In this document: in pieces, positions 47,282-59,136 of the stretch | Position numbering within the stretch: the first letter of the stretch is position 1 | How the letters are laid out: every line of letters begins with the position of its first letter | Source of the DNA: Thioalkalivibrio sp. ALE31 | Lineage (GTDB): Bacteria > Pseudomonadota > Gammaproteobacteria > Ectothiorhodospirales > Ectothiorhodospiraceae | NCBI RefSeq assembly: GCF_000377405.1 | Contig: NZ_KB905024.1 | Location: 186,001-250,000 of the forward strand | DNA length: 64,000 bases | Reading direction: 5' to 3' | Notes under the pieces: generated by a model | The model's database searches: none | What the model was told of the DNA's origin: nothing | What the model saw: the letters and a program-made list of their open reading frames with translations, nothing else | Position numbers and translations under genes: made by a program

Positions 47282-47478
47282 TCACCACGAAGCGCACGAA
47301 GGCACGAAGAAATTCAAGGGCGAAAAGCCTGAACAGGAAGACGCGAAGACAGGAAGATTTCTTGGGGGCATCAGAGAGTTCCCTGACGCTTGCAAGGCGT
47401 TGATCGTTTGGTCAACGCCCAAGCTGTAGAACCTTCCGATCTTCCAGTCTTCCTGTGAAAGGCTCTTGTCGTGGTGGA
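47282..47478. repeat. Long imperfect inverted repeat with CACGAAG tract, second locus
   Basis: The gap between the oxidoreductase and the convergent hemD starts with CACCACGAAG, CGCACGAAG, GCACGAAG and a purine-rich arm with CAGGAAGACGCGAAGACAGG. The right arm, ending in TCGTGGTG near 47475, is its imperfect complement. At the centre is a perfect hairpin GGCGTTGA / TCAACGCC with an 8-nt loop (47396-47419), extended by GCTTG/CAAGC. The whole can fold into one stem of about 195 nt. It resembles the block at 13247-13426. It may end transcription from both sides. Confidence 0.75.
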
Positions 47479-47481
47479 TGA

Positions 47482-48312
47482 TCAGGTGCGGTCCGTGCGT
47501 AGTTGGTCTGCCAGGCGGTGGACGGCGGCCAGCATGGCGGTGTCGGTGGGGTCCTCGGCGGTTTCCACCGCGGCCTTGAAGCCGAGTTCCCGCGCGATCT
47601 CGGCGATGCGCTCGCTGCCGACCACCAGCGGGGTCTTGCGCAGCCACATGCGGCCCAGCTTGCCGACCATCTCGTAGAGGTTGCGCAGGCCCTCGCCACT
47701 GGTGATGGTGATGATGTCGATCTGCCCGCGCGAGAAGGAATACATCAGTTCGCCGGTATCGCCCTCGGGACGTCCGCGGCGGTAGGCCTCGGCAAAGGTC
47801 ACCTCGGCGCCGCGTTCCTTCAGCGTGTCGCCCAGCAGCTCGCGCCCGCCGTCCCCGCGGAAGATCACCACGCGCTTGCCGGCCACGTCCTGCATGGCCT
47901 CCTGCGCCAACAGCGCCTCGCTGTCGAAACGCCGCGGGGGCAGGATATCCGCCGGGCGACCGAAGCCCTTCAGCTCCTGCGCGGTGCGGTTGCCGATGGC
48001 GGCGATCTGCGTGGTCGCGGGCCAGTCGCGTTCCGCCAGTGCCAGGTTGAGTACGCGCTGCACCGCGTTCGGGCTGATAAACACCGCGATGTCGAAGCGG
48101 TCCAGCCGCTCCAGGATCTCGCGCAGGTTGGTGGGGTCGCTGGGGGCCAGGATCTCCAGCACGGGGAAACGGATCACCGTTGCGGCCTCCGCCGCCAGCG
48201 CCTCGCAAAAGGGCTCGGCCTGGGCGGCCGGGCGGGTCACCAGGATGCCGAGGCCGGCCAGCGGACCCTGACCCTCGGTGGCCACGGCGTTCTCGTCTGC
48301 GGATGCGGTCAT
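47482..48312 (-). CDS. hemD: Uroporphyrinogen-III synthase HemD
   Basis: Cyclises hydroxymethylbilane to uroporphyrinogen III with ring-D inversion. The 276-residue protein has the weakly conserved two-domain family pattern: LAGLGILVTRPAAQAEPF, VFISPNAVQRVLNLA, AAIGNRTAQELKGFG, VVIFRGDGGRELLGDTL, ITITSGEGLRNL and PLVVGSERIAEIARELG. The ATG at 48312 is chosen because the homology starts shortly after it; the frame is open upstream through hemC sequence. It follows hemC by 4 bases. Confidence 0.92.
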   Translation of the reverse strand: MTASADENAVATEGQGPLAGLGILVTRPAAQAEPFCEALAAEAATVIRFPVLEILAPSDPTNLREILERLDRFDIAVFISPNAVQRVLNLALAERDWPATTQIAAIGNRTAQELKGFGRPADILPPRRFDSEALLAQEAMQDVAGKRVVIFRGDGGRELLGDTLKERGAEVTFAEAYRRGRPEGDTGELMYSFSRGQIDIITITSGEGLRNLYEMVGKLGRMWLRKTPLVVGSERIAEIARELGFKAAVETAEDPTDTAMLAAVHRLADQLRTDRT

Positions 48313-48316
48313 GCGT

Positions 48317-49261
48317 CTACCCCTTCGTGTCCTGGCCGTGTTCGCGGTGGGCGGCCGCGAGCAGTTCACCCGCCCCCAGTTCCAGCAGCATGTCCGCGAG
48401 GCGAATCCCCAGGGCCTCGGCCTCGCCGCGCGGCCCGTCCACTTGGCGGCGCAGCAGGCGGCTGCCATCCACCGCGCCCACCAGTCCGTCCAGGTGCAGC
48501 TGGTCACCGTCCAGCGTGGCATGGGCCGCCAGCGGCACCTGGCAGCCGCCCTCCAGACGGCGGTTGAAGGCGCGTTCGGCACGCACGCGGTCGGCGGTGT
48601 CGGGGTCGTTGAGCGGCGCAATCAGGTCGCCGATCGCGCGGTCGCCCGCGCGGCATTCGATGGCGATGGCCCCCTGGCCGACCGCCGGGAGGCTGACGTC
48701 CGGCTCCAGGCAGGAGCGGATGCGTTCGTCGAACCCGAGGCGCTTGAGCCCGGCCGCGGCCAGCAGGATCGCGTCGTACTCGCCGGCATCCAGCTTGCCC
48801 AGGCGCGTGTTCACGTTGCCGCGCAGGTCGCGCACCTCCAGGTCCGGCCGCCGGGCCCGCAGCTGGCACTGGCGGCGCAGGCTGGAGGAGCCCACCCGCG
48901 CGCCCTGCGGCAGCTCGTCGACATGGGCGTAGCGGTTGGACACGAACGCATCATGCGGGTCTTCGCGGTCCAGGATCACGGGGAGTTCCAGCTGCTCCGG
49001 GAGCTCCATCGGTACGTCCTTCACCGAGTGCACCGCGATGTCGGCGCGGTCCTCCAGCAGCGCGATCTCCAGCTCCTTCACGAACAGCCCCTTGCCGCCG
49101 ATCCGGGCCAACGGCGAGTCCAGCACGCGGTCGCCCTGGGTGGTCATGCCGACCAGTTCGACCGGGCGCTCGGGTTCGCGGGCGCGCAGGCGGGCGGCGA
49201 CATGTTCCGCCTGCCACATGGCAAGCGGGCTCTTTCGGGTGGCGATGCGTACAGGCTTCAT
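48317..49261 (-). CDS. hemC: Hydroxymethylbilane synthase (porphobilinogen deaminase) HemC
   Basis: Polymerises four porphobilinogens using a covalent dipyrromethane cofactor. The 314-residue protein begins [18 protein letters not shown]. It has the substrate-binding KDVP near 81-84 and [23 protein letters not shown], and the cofactor cysteine Cys240 in [22 protein letters not shown] -10-like box lies upstream at 49313-49318 on the minus strand with a poor -35. hemC-hemD follow algZ-algR, the same order as around algR in Pseudomonas. Confidence 0.96.
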   Translation of the reverse strand: MKPVRIATRKSPLAMWQAEHVAARLRAREPERPVELVGMTTQGDRVLDSPLARIGGKGLFVKELEIALLEDRADIAVHSVKDVPMELPEQLELPVILDREDPHDAFVSNRYAHVDELPQGARVGSSSLRRQCQLRARRPDLEVRDLRGNVNTRLGKLDAGEYDAILLAAAGLKRLGFDERIRSCLEPDVSLPAVGQGAIAIECRAGDRAIGDLIAPLNDPDTADRVRAERAFNRRLEGGCQVPLAAHATLDGDQLHLDGLVGAVDGSRLLRRQVDGPRGEAEALGIRLADMLLELGAGELLAAAHREHGQDTKG

Positions 49262-49312
49262 GGGTTGTCCGGGCGAGCCACGGCGCGGGCGGCCGGGCGT
49301 TCAAAACGCACT

Positions 49313-49318
49313 AGTATA
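49313..49318 (-). promoter_or_regulatory. Possible -10 box for hemCD
   Basis: TATACT on the minus strand, 52 bases upstream of the hemC ATG in the 135-base algR-hemC gap. The base pairs 17-18 upstream (TTCGGG/TCGGGG) are a poor -35, so an activator or extended region may be needed, or the box may be chance. Confidence 0.35.
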
Positions 49319-49396
49319 ACGATCATGGCGGTCGGCCCCGAATCCCGCGCGTTTCCCCGGCCTTGATCCGCCGGATGTCCGGGGCGGGCCAGGTAG

Positions 49397-50119
49397 TCAG
49401 GTGCCGTTGCGCAGGTACTCGCGCACCCGCGGGAGCTGGCGGCGGCTGATCGGCATCGGGTCCAGGTCGTCGTGGAACAACAGGCGGTTGTCGGTAGGTC
49501 CGAGGGTTTCGATCCCCTTGATCGACGCCTTCACCGCCAGGCAGCCGCGGTGCACCCGCAACAGCGCCGGGCCGTAGAGACTCTCCAGATCCCGCAGGCG
49601 GCCATCCACAAAACCCGCCAGGCGCGCGGAACGCGCCATCACGTAGCCGCCCTCGGCGATGAAGATATCGACCCGCTCCAGCGGGACGCGCTCCTCGCGC
49701 CGACCCACCGTGATATGCACCTCGTTGGGAAAGGTTTCGACCCGCCCCTGCTTCTGTTGCACCGCGCGCTGCAGCGCCTGTTCCAGCCGTTCGCGGCGTA
49801 CCGGCTTCAGCACATAGTCGCGCACCCCCGCCTCGAAGGCCTCCAGCGGGAAGCGATCATGGGCGGTGACCAGGATCACGGTCAGCCCCGGGTCGGCGGC
49901 ATGCAGGCGCCGCGCGAGCTCCAGCCCGGTTTCGCCGGGCATATCGATATCGAGCAGCAGGGCATCCGGCATGTGCTCTCGCAGGCGCGTCTCGACCTCA
50001 CCGGCGTGCGCGGCCTCTGCCACCACCCGATGCCCCAGCTCCCGGGCCAGGGCGCTCAGGCGCTGGCGGGCGATGGGTTCATCGTCGGCGACCAGCAAGT
50101 CCAGTGGGCGGTCGTTCAT
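49397..50119 (-). CDS. algR: LytTR-type response regulator (AlgR family)
   Basis: Two-component regulator of 240 residues: receiver domain (1-120) with Asp12-Asp13, phospho-acceptor Asp57 (LLLDIDMPG), Thr in VTAHD and Lys in YVLKPV. The LytTR DNA-binding domain follows (about 140-238, with VERVD-like VPLERVDIFIAEGGYV, LLRVHRGCLAVK and ISRRQLPRVREYL). It is coupled to algZ by a 4-base overlap (ATGA) and lies upstream of hemC-hemD. Symbol assigned by family and synteny; the regulated genes here are unknown. Confidence 0.88.
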   Translation of the reverse strand: MNDRPLDLLVADDEPIARQRLSALARELGHRVVAEAAHAGEVETRLREHMPDALLLDIDMPGETGLELARRLHAADPGLTVILVTAHDRFPLEAFEAGVRDYVLKPVRRERLEQALQRAVQQKQGRVETFPNEVHITVGRREERVPLERVDIFIAEGGYVMARSARLAGFVDGRLRDLESLYGPALLRVHRGCLAVKASIKGIETLGPTDNRLLFHDDLDPMPISRRQLPRVREYLRNGT

Positions 50120-51147
50120 GGGGTTCCCTCCCGGGTCGCGAGGGGCAGCCGGATGCGGACCTCGAACGCCCCGTCGCCCCCGTCGGTTTCGAAGTGTACC
50201 CGTTCACCGAAGGCATGCTGCAGTCGCAGCCGCACGGCCTCGGTGCCGGTCCCGGTACCCTCGCCGCGGGCCTGCGCGTCCACGCTGTTGCCGAGGATCA
50301 GCGTCACCCGGCCCGAGTCCATGCGGCAGCGTACCCAGATGCGGCCCGCGCCGCGCGCCGGGGCGATCCCGTGCTGGATGGCGTTCTCCGCGAGCGGCTG
50401 CAGGAACAGCGTGGGCACCGGCACGTCCAGCCCGGCATGGTCGGGACAGTCCCAGTCCAGTTCCAGGCGCTCGCCGAAGCGGGTCTGCTCGATCCCGAGG
50501 AAGGCGCGGACCAGCTCCAGCTCCTCGCGCAGCGAGTGGCGGTCCCCGGTGGCGAAGGTGGCGCGGAACAGGTCCGCCAGATCCAGGGTGATCTGCTCCG
50601 CCCGTTCCGGGTCACTGCGGCACAGGCCGGCGATGGTGTTCATGCTGTTGTAGAGAAAGTGCGGGCGCAGGCGGGCGCGCATCGCCTGTTCGCGGGCCGC
50701 GGCTACGGCCCGGGTCTCGCGCTGCCAGGCCGCCTGCAGGTAGAGGTAGTGCATCGCCACCAGGCTGAGGATGGTCGCCACACCGATTACCGGCCAGCGC
50801 AGGGCCGGGTCGGCCAGCACCAGCTCCTCCGCCAGACGATAGACAATGGCCGTGTTGGCGATGGGCACCAGCGGCGGCAGCACGATCTGGGCGATCAGGG
50901 GGAGCCGGTGCAGCGGGCGCTTCAGGGCGCACAGGATCAGAAGGCTGGTCAGCGCCACCCAGAAGATGAACAGGGCGTGCAGCGCCAGGGCCGACAGCCA
51001 GTCCTGGCCGCCACCGCGCAGCAGGGCGATCGCCAGCGCCAGCAGCACGGCGACCATCAGCACCCGCAGCAGGGTCTCCGCGCTGCAGAAGTCCGGCAGC
51101 GGCGACAGCTCCCCGTTGGTCTGCCTGGCGGAGTCCCCCTGGGCCAT
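50116..51147 (-). CDS. algZ: LytS/AlgZ-type sensor histidine kinase
   Basis: 343-residue membrane kinase with four predicted N-terminal helices (about 24-43, 51-73, 84-104, 117-138). The phosphoacceptor is His163 in the family motif [15 protein letters not shown], and a C-terminal ATPase domain has [15 protein letters not shown]. It lacks the usual HisKA dimer domain, as is normal for His_kinase family members. Its start lies back-to-back with argH (115-base gap). It acts with the neighbouring AlgR-like regulator. P. aeruginosa has the same argH-algZ-algR-hemCD order. Confidence 0.88.
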   Translation of the reverse strand: MAQGDSARQTNGELSPLPDFCSAETLLRVLMVAVLLALAIALLRGGGQDWLSALALHALFIFWVALTSLLILCALKRPLHRLPLIAQIVLPPLVPIANTAIVYRLAEELVLADPALRWPVIGVATILSLVAMHYLYLQAAWQRETRAVAAAREQAMRARLRPHFLYNSMNTIAGLCRSDPERAEQITLDLADLFRATFATGDRHSLREELELVRAFLGIEQTRFGERLELDWDCPDHAGLDVPVPTLFLQPLAENAIQHGIAPARGAGRIWVRCRMDSGRVTLILGNSVDAQARGEGTGTGTEAVRLRLQHAFGERVHFETDGGDGAFEVRIRLPLATREGTP

Positions 51148-51262
51148 GCGTCAGTTGCTCCCCTGGTACCGGGCCTCGTTCCGGGGACGTGGTCGTGCCA
51201 TGTTCACCCCCCCTTTGTGCCCGTATACTTCCGTGTCTTTCCAAGTCCCTTCAGGAAGCACC

Positions 51263-52711
51263 ATGACGCAGGATTCCCCGCACGACAAGCCAGCCGCCAC
51301 ACCCGCCGCCTCCGGCGAGGCCAAGCTGTGGGGCGGACGCTTCTCCGAGCCGACCGATGCCTTCGTCGAGCGCTTCACCGCCTCGGTGGCGTTCGACCGC
51401 CGTCTGTATCGCGAGGACATCCAGGGCTCCCAGGCTCATGCACGCATGCTGGCGAAGGTCGGGGTGCTGACCGACGACGAGGCCGCGCAGATCCTCGAGG
51501 GGCTGGACGCGATCCGCGACGAGATCGCCGCCGGTGCGTTCGACTGGCAGGTCGGGCGCGAGGACGTGCACATGAACATCGAGGCACGGCTGATCGAGCG
51601 CATCGGTGACGTCGGCAAGAAGCTGCACACCGGGCGCTCGCGCAATGACCAGATCGCCACCGACATCCGGCTGTGGCTGCGTGCGAGCATCGACGACATC
51701 CTGCGCCTGATCCGCGGCTACCAGGACGGTCTGGTCGCCCTGGCCGAACGCGAGGCGGAGACGGTGATGCCGGGCTTCACCCACCTGCAGACCGCGCAGC
51801 CGGTCACCTTCGGCCACCACATGCTGGCCTGGTACGAGATGCTGGAGCGCGATGCCGAGCGCCTGCGTGACGCGCGTCGTCGGGTGAACATCCTGCCGCT
51901 GGGCGCGGCCGCGCTGGCCGGTACGCCGTATCCGCTGGATCGCGAATACACGGCCGACTTGCTGGGCTTTGATGGCGTGACCCGCAACTCCCTGGACGCC
52001 GTCTCCGATCGTGATTTCGCCATCGAATTCACCGCGGCCGCGGCGACCCTGATGATGCACCTGTCGCGCCAGGCCGAGGAGCTGGTGCTGTGGACCAGCG
52101 CCCAGTTCGCCTTCATCGAGCTACCGGACCGCTACTGCACCGGTTCCTCGATCATGCCGCAGAAGAAGAACCCGGACGTGCCCGAGCTGGTGCGCGGAAA
52201 GACCGGCCGCGTCTATGGCCACCTGATGTCCCTGCTGACCCTGATGAAGAGCCAGCCGCTGGCCTACAACAAGGACAACCAGGAGGACAAGGAGCCTTTG
52301 TTCGACACCGTCGATACCCTGCTCGGGTCGCTGCGCGCCTTCGGCGACATGGTGCCGAACCTCGAGGTGCGGCGGGAGAATACCCTGGCCGCGACCCGCA
52401 AGGGCTTTGCCACCGCGACCGACCTGGCGGACTACCTGGTCGGACGGGGCGTGGCCTTCCGCGACGCCCACGAGGTGGTCGGCCGGGCGGTGCGCATCGC
52501 CCAGGAACGCGGGGTGGATCTGGCGGAGCTGCCGCTGGCAGAGCTGCAGGCGATCAGCCCGGCGGTGGGCGAGGATGTCTTCGCGGTGCTGACGCCGGAG
52601 GGCTCGGCGGCGGCGCGCAACCTCACCGGGGGGACCGCCCCGGACCAGGTCCGCCGCCAGGCCGCAGCGGCGCGCGAACACCTGGCCGCGCTGGCCCGCG
52701 CGGATACCTGA
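51263..52711 (+). CDS. argH: Argininosuccinate lyase ArgH
   Basis: Releases arginine and fumarate from argininosuccinate in the last step of arginine synthesis. The 482-residue protein has the superfamily signature [11 protein letters not shown] at 294-304, the [13 protein letters not shown] segment, and [17 protein letters not shown]. The ATG at 51263 ([10 protein letters not shown]) follows CAGGAAG; the N-terminal 18 residues before KLWGGRF are extra. A TATACT lies at 51224-51229 upstream, a possible -10. Confidence 0.97.
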   Translation: MTQDSPHDKPAATPAASGEAKLWGGRFSEPTDAFVERFTASVAFDRRLYREDIQGSQAHARMLAKVGVLTDDEAAQILEGLDAIRDEIAAGAFDWQVGREDVHMNIEARLIERIGDVGKKLHTGRSRNDQIATDIRLWLRASIDDILRLIRGYQDGLVALAEREAETVMPGFTHLQTAQPVTFGHHMLAWYEMLERDAERLRDARRRVNILPLGAAALAGTPYPLDREYTADLLGFDGVTRNSLDAVSDRDFAIEFTAAAATLMMHLSRQAEELVLWTSAQFAFIELPDRYCTGSSIMPQKKNPDVPELVRGKTGRVYGHLMSLLTLMKSQPLAYNKDNQEDKEPLFDTVDTLLGSLRAFGDMVPNLEVRRENTLAATRKGFATATDLADYLVGRGVAFRDAHEVVGRAVRIAQERGVDLAELPLAELQAISPAVGEDVFAVLTPEGSAAARNLTGGTAPDQVRRQAAAAREHLAALARADT

Positions 52712-52768
52712 CGCAGAGGGCCTTGCCGGACGGACACGGGGAGAGCGCGACCCCGTTCGCCGCGAGCC

Positions 52769-53272
52769 TTACCTGCGATCCAGCGTGGACTCCAGCACTT
52801 CCCAGTGCACGTTGCCGTGGACGACCTCGTAGGCCAGCAGCAACTGGCCATGCGCGGAGTCACCCTCGAAGTTCGCCAGCACCCATTGGTGGTTGAGTAC
52901 GTGGATGCCGTCGCGGCGGAAGGCGTATTCCTCGCCCGCCGGGGCCTCGTGAGGGATCAGGTCGGTCTGCGGCATCAGGTCGTCGGCCAGGCGCTCATTC
53001 GGGCGCACCATGCCGCGGCGTTGCAGGTCCTGGATGTGGGCGTTGGTCAGACCCAGTTCCACCGGGCGCGGCACTTCGTGGCGGGTGTACTGCTGCAGTT
53101 GCATCTGCGCCTGCAGCAGGTCGCGGTTGGCCTCCGACAGATCCTGTTCCAGACCGTTGCCGCGGGCGATGTAGATCGCCAGCACGACCACGAAGAACAG
53201 CATGAAGCCGAGCCACACCAGGCGTTCGCTGGTCTTCAGGTTCTGCGGCTTGGGGTTGTCTTGTTCGGACAC
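52769..53272 (-). CDS. Hypothetical single-pass membrane protein
   Basis: 167-residue protein of unknown family. The N-terminus (VSEQDNPKPQNLKTSERLVW) is short and polar. One membrane helix follows at about 21-39 (WLGFMLFFVVVLAIYIA), then a helical LEQDLSEANRDLLQAQMQLQQY stretch and a globular tail (VLNHQWVLANFEGDSAHGQLLLAYEVVHGNVHWEVLE). It is probably anchored in the inner membrane with the large part outside. The GTG at 53272 is inferred because upstream codons do not fit; the exact start is uncertain. It is convergent with argH and divergent from selO. Confidence 0.65.
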   Translation of the reverse strand: MSEQDNPKPQNLKTSERLVWLGFMLFFVVVLAIYIARGNGLEQDLSEANRDLLQAQMQLQQYTRHEVPRPVELGLTNAHIQDLQRRGMVRPNERLADDLMPQTDLIPHEAPAGEEYAFRRDGIHVLNHQWVLANFEGDSAHGQLLLAYEVVHGNVHWEVLESTLDRR

Positions 53273-53417
53273 GGGGCTTGCCTCCGGGATGCATGCGGAC
53301 GGCCGGTGGCCACGGGCCCCGGCCGGGGAATGAACGTGCGACCGCCGTGGGTTCCTGAACCGGGGTCGTTGCGACGCGCATGATAACCCCTGACACCGCA
53401 ACCTGCCGAGCTGCCCC

Positions 53418-54926
53418 ATGTCGGTCCACGACCCTGCACAATCTGACCTCCCCGAAACGGAACTGGAGTGGATCAACCGCTTCGCCCGGTTGCCGGAGGC
53501 CTTTTATGACCGGCCCGCCCCGGCCCCGTTTCCCGGCGCCAACTGCCTGGCCGCAAGCCCCGACATGTGCGATCGCCTGGACCTGGACCCGGCCGCGTTG
53601 GAGCGCGATCCGTGGTTGGGGGTCTGTACCCGGGGGAGCGAGCTGCCGGGCGCCGAACCCCTGGCATCGGTGTATGCCGGTCATCAGTTCGGAGTATTCG
53701 TGCCACAGTTGGGGGATGGTCGCGCCAAGCTGCTCGGCGAGGTCCGAACCGCCCGGGGCGAGACCTGGGAACTGCAGGTCAAGGGGGCTGGGCCAACCCG
53801 GTACTCGCGAGGGGCGGACGGTCGTGCGGTTGTCAGGTCCTCGGTGCGCGAGTACCTGGTCTCCGAGGCGATGGCGGCGCTGGGTGTGCCTACCACGCGG
53901 GCCGTGGCGCTGTTTGGTTCCAGTCTGCGGGTCTATCGCGAGCGCATCGAACCGGGGGCCATCGTGCTGCGGGCGGCGCCGTCCTTCCTCCGCTTCGGCC
54001 ATTTCGAGTACTTCCACTACAACGGCTACAGCGCGCGCCTGCAGGAGCTGATCGACTATGCCCTGGCGCACGACTATCCGGAGCTGGTGGATGCCGAAGA
54101 TCCGGTGGCTGCGATGCTGGAGGCGGTGATTGGACGCACCGCGGAGATGATCGCGGACTGGCAGGCCATCGGGTTTTGTCACGGGGTGATGAACACCGAC
54201 AACATGAGTCTGGCCGGGCTGACCATCGACTATGGTCCGTTCGCCTTCATGGATGCCTTCGACCCCGGCTACATCTGCAACCACACCGACCAGGGCGGGC
54301 GCTACGCCTTCGATCAGCAGCCGCAGATCGCGCAGTGGAACCTGGTCCGCCTGGCCGAGACCCTGGTGATTTACTTCGCCGACCCTACCCGGGAGGCGGC
54401 GATCGAGCGCGCCAAGGCCTTGCTGGAGGATTTCCAGCCGCAGTACCGCCGTGCCTGGCTCGCGCGCATGCGGGCGAAACTCGGCCTGCAGGCGGCGCAG
54501 GAAGGCGACGAGGCCCTGATCCAGGACCTGCTGGCCCGCATGGCGGCCGAGGGCGTGGACTACACCCGATTTTTCCGCCAGTTGCCGGATCTGGAGCAGG
54601 CGGAGACGCGCGCGCAGCTGGAATCGGAACTGGAGGATCGGGCCGCCTGGCAGGCATGGTGGTCGCGCTACCAGGCACGCCTGGCGCAGGAAGCCCGGGC
54701 GGCGGATGCGCGCCGGGCGGCGATGAACGCGGTCAACCCGAAGTACATCCTGCGCAACCACCTGGCGCAGGCCGCGATCGAGCGGGCCGAGGCCGGTGAT
54801 CCCTCCGAGGTGCAGCGCCTGCAGCGGATTCTCGCCCGGCCGTTCGACGAGCAGCCCGAGTTCGAGGCCTATGCCGATCTGCCCCCGGCGTGGGCCAGCG
54901 GCATCCAGCTGAGTTGTTCGTCCTGA
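53418..54926 (+). CDS. selO: Protein adenylyltransferase SelO (YdiU/UPF0061)
   Basis: Pseudokinase-fold enzyme that transfers AMP from ATP to protein Ser, Thr or Tyr. The 502-residue protein has LLGEVRTARGETWELQVKGAGPTRYSRGADGR with nucleotide-binding Lys122. The metal-binding Asp261-Asn262 (MNTDNMS) and Asp271 (DYGPFAFMD) are present. The C-terminus ends SCSS, with a Cys where eukaryotic SelO has selenocysteine. It starts at the ATG 53418. The convergent neighbour is a phosphate transporter gene. Confidence 0.93.
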   Translation: MSVHDPAQSDLPETELEWINRFARLPEAFYDRPAPAPFPGANCLAASPDMCDRLDLDPAALERDPWLGVCTRGSELPGAEPLASVYAGHQFGVFVPQLGDGRAKLLGEVRTARGETWELQVKGAGPTRYSRGADGRAVVRSSVREYLVSEAMAALGVPTTRAVALFGSSLRVYRERIEPGAIVLRAAPSFLRFGHFEYFHYNGYSARLQELIDYALAHDYPELVDAEDPVAAMLEAVIGRTAEMIADWQAIGFCHGVMNTDNMSLAGLTIDYGPFAFMDAFDPGYICNHTDQGGRYAFDQQPQIAQWNLVRLAETLVIYFADPTREAAIERAKALLEDFQPQYRRAWLARMRAKLGLQAAQEGDEALIQDLLARMAAEGVDYTRFFRQLPDLEQAETRAQLESELEDRAAWQAWWSRYQARLAQEARAADARRAAMNAVNPKYILRNHLAQAAIERAEAGDPSEVQRLQRILARPFDEQPEFEAYADLPPAWASGIQLSCSS

Positions 54927-54968
54927 CCGGACGGAATGCGTGCGGGGTGTGGAATGAATGCCCCGAGC

Positions 54969-56228
54969 TTACCCGAGGATGCCGCGCAGGATGTAGAAGT
55001 AGACCACCGCGAGGATGGCCCCGGCCGGCAGGGTCACGATCCAGGACAGGAAGATCATCCGCACCAGCCCCAGGTTGATCGCGGCGATCCCGCGCGCCAG
55101 GCCCACCCCGAGGATCGCGCCGACCAGGGTGTGCGTGGTGGAGATCGGCAAGCCGGTGCCCGAGGCCAGCACCACGGTCGCCGCCGCCGCGGCCGTGGCC
55201 GCATAGCCACGACTGGGCGTGAGCTGGGTGATGCCGGTGCCGACGGTCGCGATGACCTTGTGGCCGTAGGTGAACAGGCCGAAGACGATCCCGAACCCGC
55301 CCAGCAGCAGCACCCACATCGGCACGACCGTCTCGGTGCTCACATCGCCGGTCTGGATCACGTCCACGACCGCGGCTAGCGGCCCCACCGCATTGGCGAC
55401 GTCGTTGGAGCCCAGGGCGAAGGCCATCGCGCAGCCGGTCACCACCATCTGGACGCCGAACACCTTCTCGACATTGGCAAAATGGGAGCCCTCTTCGCCC
55501 ACGCCCGTGGGGTCGTCGAAGCGCAGGCGGCGGATCGCCATCATCCCGAGCACGACCACCACCGCGCTTACCAGGGTGGCGAAGCCATAGGCCTGCAGCG
55601 TCGTCAGGTCCAGCCCGACATGGGTCAGTCCCTTGAACATCGTGACCAGGGCGGTGACGAAGGCCGTCAGGAAGATGTACAGCGGGGCCCAGCGCTTGGC
55701 GTTCTTCAGCGGATCGACGGTGTCCAGGATCAGGATCTGCACACTGCGGAACAGGGCAAACGCAATCATGCCGCCGACCATGGGCGACACCACCCAGGAC
55801 ATCGCGATGGTCCCGACGCGCTCCCAGCGCACGACCTCGAAGCCCAGCCCGACCACGGCAAAACCGATGATGGCCCCGATGATCGAGTGGGTCGTGGAGA
55901 CTGGCCAGCCGAAATAGGACGCGGCCAGGAGCCAGCTCCCGGCGGCCGCCAGGGCCGCCAGCATCCCGTACACGAGCAGTTCGGGGTTGTCCGCCATCAG
56001 GCTGGAGTCGACCATCCCGCTGCGGATGGTCTGGGTGACCTCGCCGCCGGCGAGCCAGGCCCCGGAGAATACGAAGATCGCGGCGACAAAGACCGCCTGG
56101 CGGATGGTCAGCGCGCGCGAGCCGACCGAGGTACCCATCGCATTGGCGACGTCATTGGCGCCGATGCCCCAGGCCATGAACAGGCCGAAGATCACTGCAA
56201 GGCCGAGCAACAGGGTGCTGTATTCCAT
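54969..56228 (-). CDS. PiT-family inorganic phosphate transporter
   Basis: 419-residue integral membrane protein with about 10-12 helices. The two repeated PiT signatures are GANDVANAMG (23-32) and, in the second half, GSNDVANAVG, with GWPVSTTHSIIGAIIG and GLPISTTHTLVGAILG. It imports phosphate with H+ or Na+; related permeases may carry sulfate. It lies 32 bases downstream of a DUF47 gene that is a usual partner in pit operons. Confidence 0.93.
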   Translation of the reverse strand: MEYSTLLLGLAVIFGLFMAWGIGANDVANAMGTSVGSRALTIRQAVFVAAIFVFSGAWLAGGEVTQTIRSGMVDSSLMADNPELLVYGMLAALAAAGSWLLAASYFGWPVSTTHSIIGAIIGFAVVGLGFEVVRWERVGTIAMSWVVSPMVGGMIAFALFRSVQILILDTVDPLKNAKRWAPLYIFLTAFVTALVTMFKGLTHVGLDLTTLQAYGFATLVSAVVVVLGMMAIRRLRFDDPTGVGEEGSHFANVEKVFGVQMVVTGCAMAFALGSNDVANAVGPLAAVVDVIQTGDVSTETVVPMWVLLLGGFGIVFGLFTYGHKVIATVGTGITQLTPSRGYAATAAAAATVVLASGTGLPISTTHTLVGAILGVGLARGIAAINLGLVRMIFLSWIVTLPAGAILAVVYFYILRGILG

Positions 56229-56260
56229 GCGGTCCTCGGTTCCTTACTTGGTATGGCCTG

Positions 56261-56941
56261 TTACTTCGCCAGCATCAGTTGCAGGCGGCTGCCTACACGC
56301 TGGGCCAGGTCGGCCAGCTCGCCGATCGAGTCGATCACGCGGTACATGAAGATCACGTTAACCGGGGGCAGCTCCGCCTCCTGGGCGAACAGGATCTCGC
56401 GCACCTCGCGCTGGGCCTCGTCGGATTCGTGCTCGATCTGGTCCAGCTCGGTAAGGATGCCGTTGACGACCTCGACCTCGTGTCCGCGGAAACCCGCCTC
56501 CACCAGTTCGTCCAGTTCGTTGATCGCCCGACCGGCCTGATCGACCGCATCCACGCTGCGGTCGAGGAAACGCTTGATCGGTTCCCGCATGTTGTCGGGG
56601 AACTGCATCTGGCGGCCCAGCATCAGCCCGGCGATGTCCTTCGCCATGTTGGCGATGCGATCCTGGATCAGCAGGGTATCCAGCACGTCGCGGCGCGACA
56701 TCGCCAGCATCATGCCCTTGGGCAGGTGCAGCCGCAGGTCCTTCTTCAGGCGGTCGGCCTCGCGCTCCAGCTTCGCGATCTTGCGCTGCTGCTCGCGCGC
56801 GGTCTCCCAGTCATCGCGCGCCATGGCCTCCATGAACGGGGGGAGCTCGGCGATGCAGGCGCGGATCTTCTCCATGTGCGCCTGCAGCGGGCGCACCGGG
56901 GAACGGCCAAACAGCTCGAAGACGAAGTTCTTGGGGGACAT
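56261..56941 (-). CDS. DUF47/PhoU-like phosphate transport regulator (TIGR00153)
   Basis: 226-residue all-helical protein. Residues 1-12 (MSPKNFVFELFG) and the pattern VRPLQAHMEKIRACIAELPPFMEAM, IAKLEREADRLKKDLRLHLP and SRRDVLDTLLIQDRIANMAKDIAGLML match the DUF47 family related to PhoU. These proteins regulate or assist the Pit transporter, here encoded just downstream. The ATG at 56941 is chosen because similarity starts there; upstream the frame does not resemble the family. Confidence 0.9.
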   Translation of the reverse strand: MSPKNFVFELFGRSPVRPLQAHMEKIRACIAELPPFMEAMARDDWETAREQQRKIAKLEREADRLKKDLRLHLPKGMMLAMSRRDVLDTLLIQDRIANMAKDIAGLMLGRQMQFPDNMREPIKRFLDRSVDAVDQAGRAINELDELVEAGFRGHEVEVVNGILTELDQIEHESDEAQREVREILFAQEAELPPVNVIFMYRVIDSIGELADLAQRVGSRLQLMLAK

Positions 56942-57046
56942 GGCGGCGCGAAGGTTGTCACAAAGCCATAATCTAACGCAAAACACCGTGGCCCGCGCGG
57001 ACTTGTTCGTGTCGAGGCCGCCGTTCTGCGCTAGACTCTTGGATCA

Positions 57047-59106
<2,060 letters not shown>

Positions 59107-59136
59107 GCCAGCGGGGCTGGCCCGGGTCAGGACGCC

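Noticed and set aside
52995-54761. Open frame of nearly 590 codons antisense to selO
   Set aside because: No recognisable domain and reads through the selO active-site codons; a shadow frame.
59107-59121. Hairpin GCCAGC/GCTGGC after thiC as a terminator
   Set aside because: Only six pairs and no T run on either strand; mentioned with thiC but not called.
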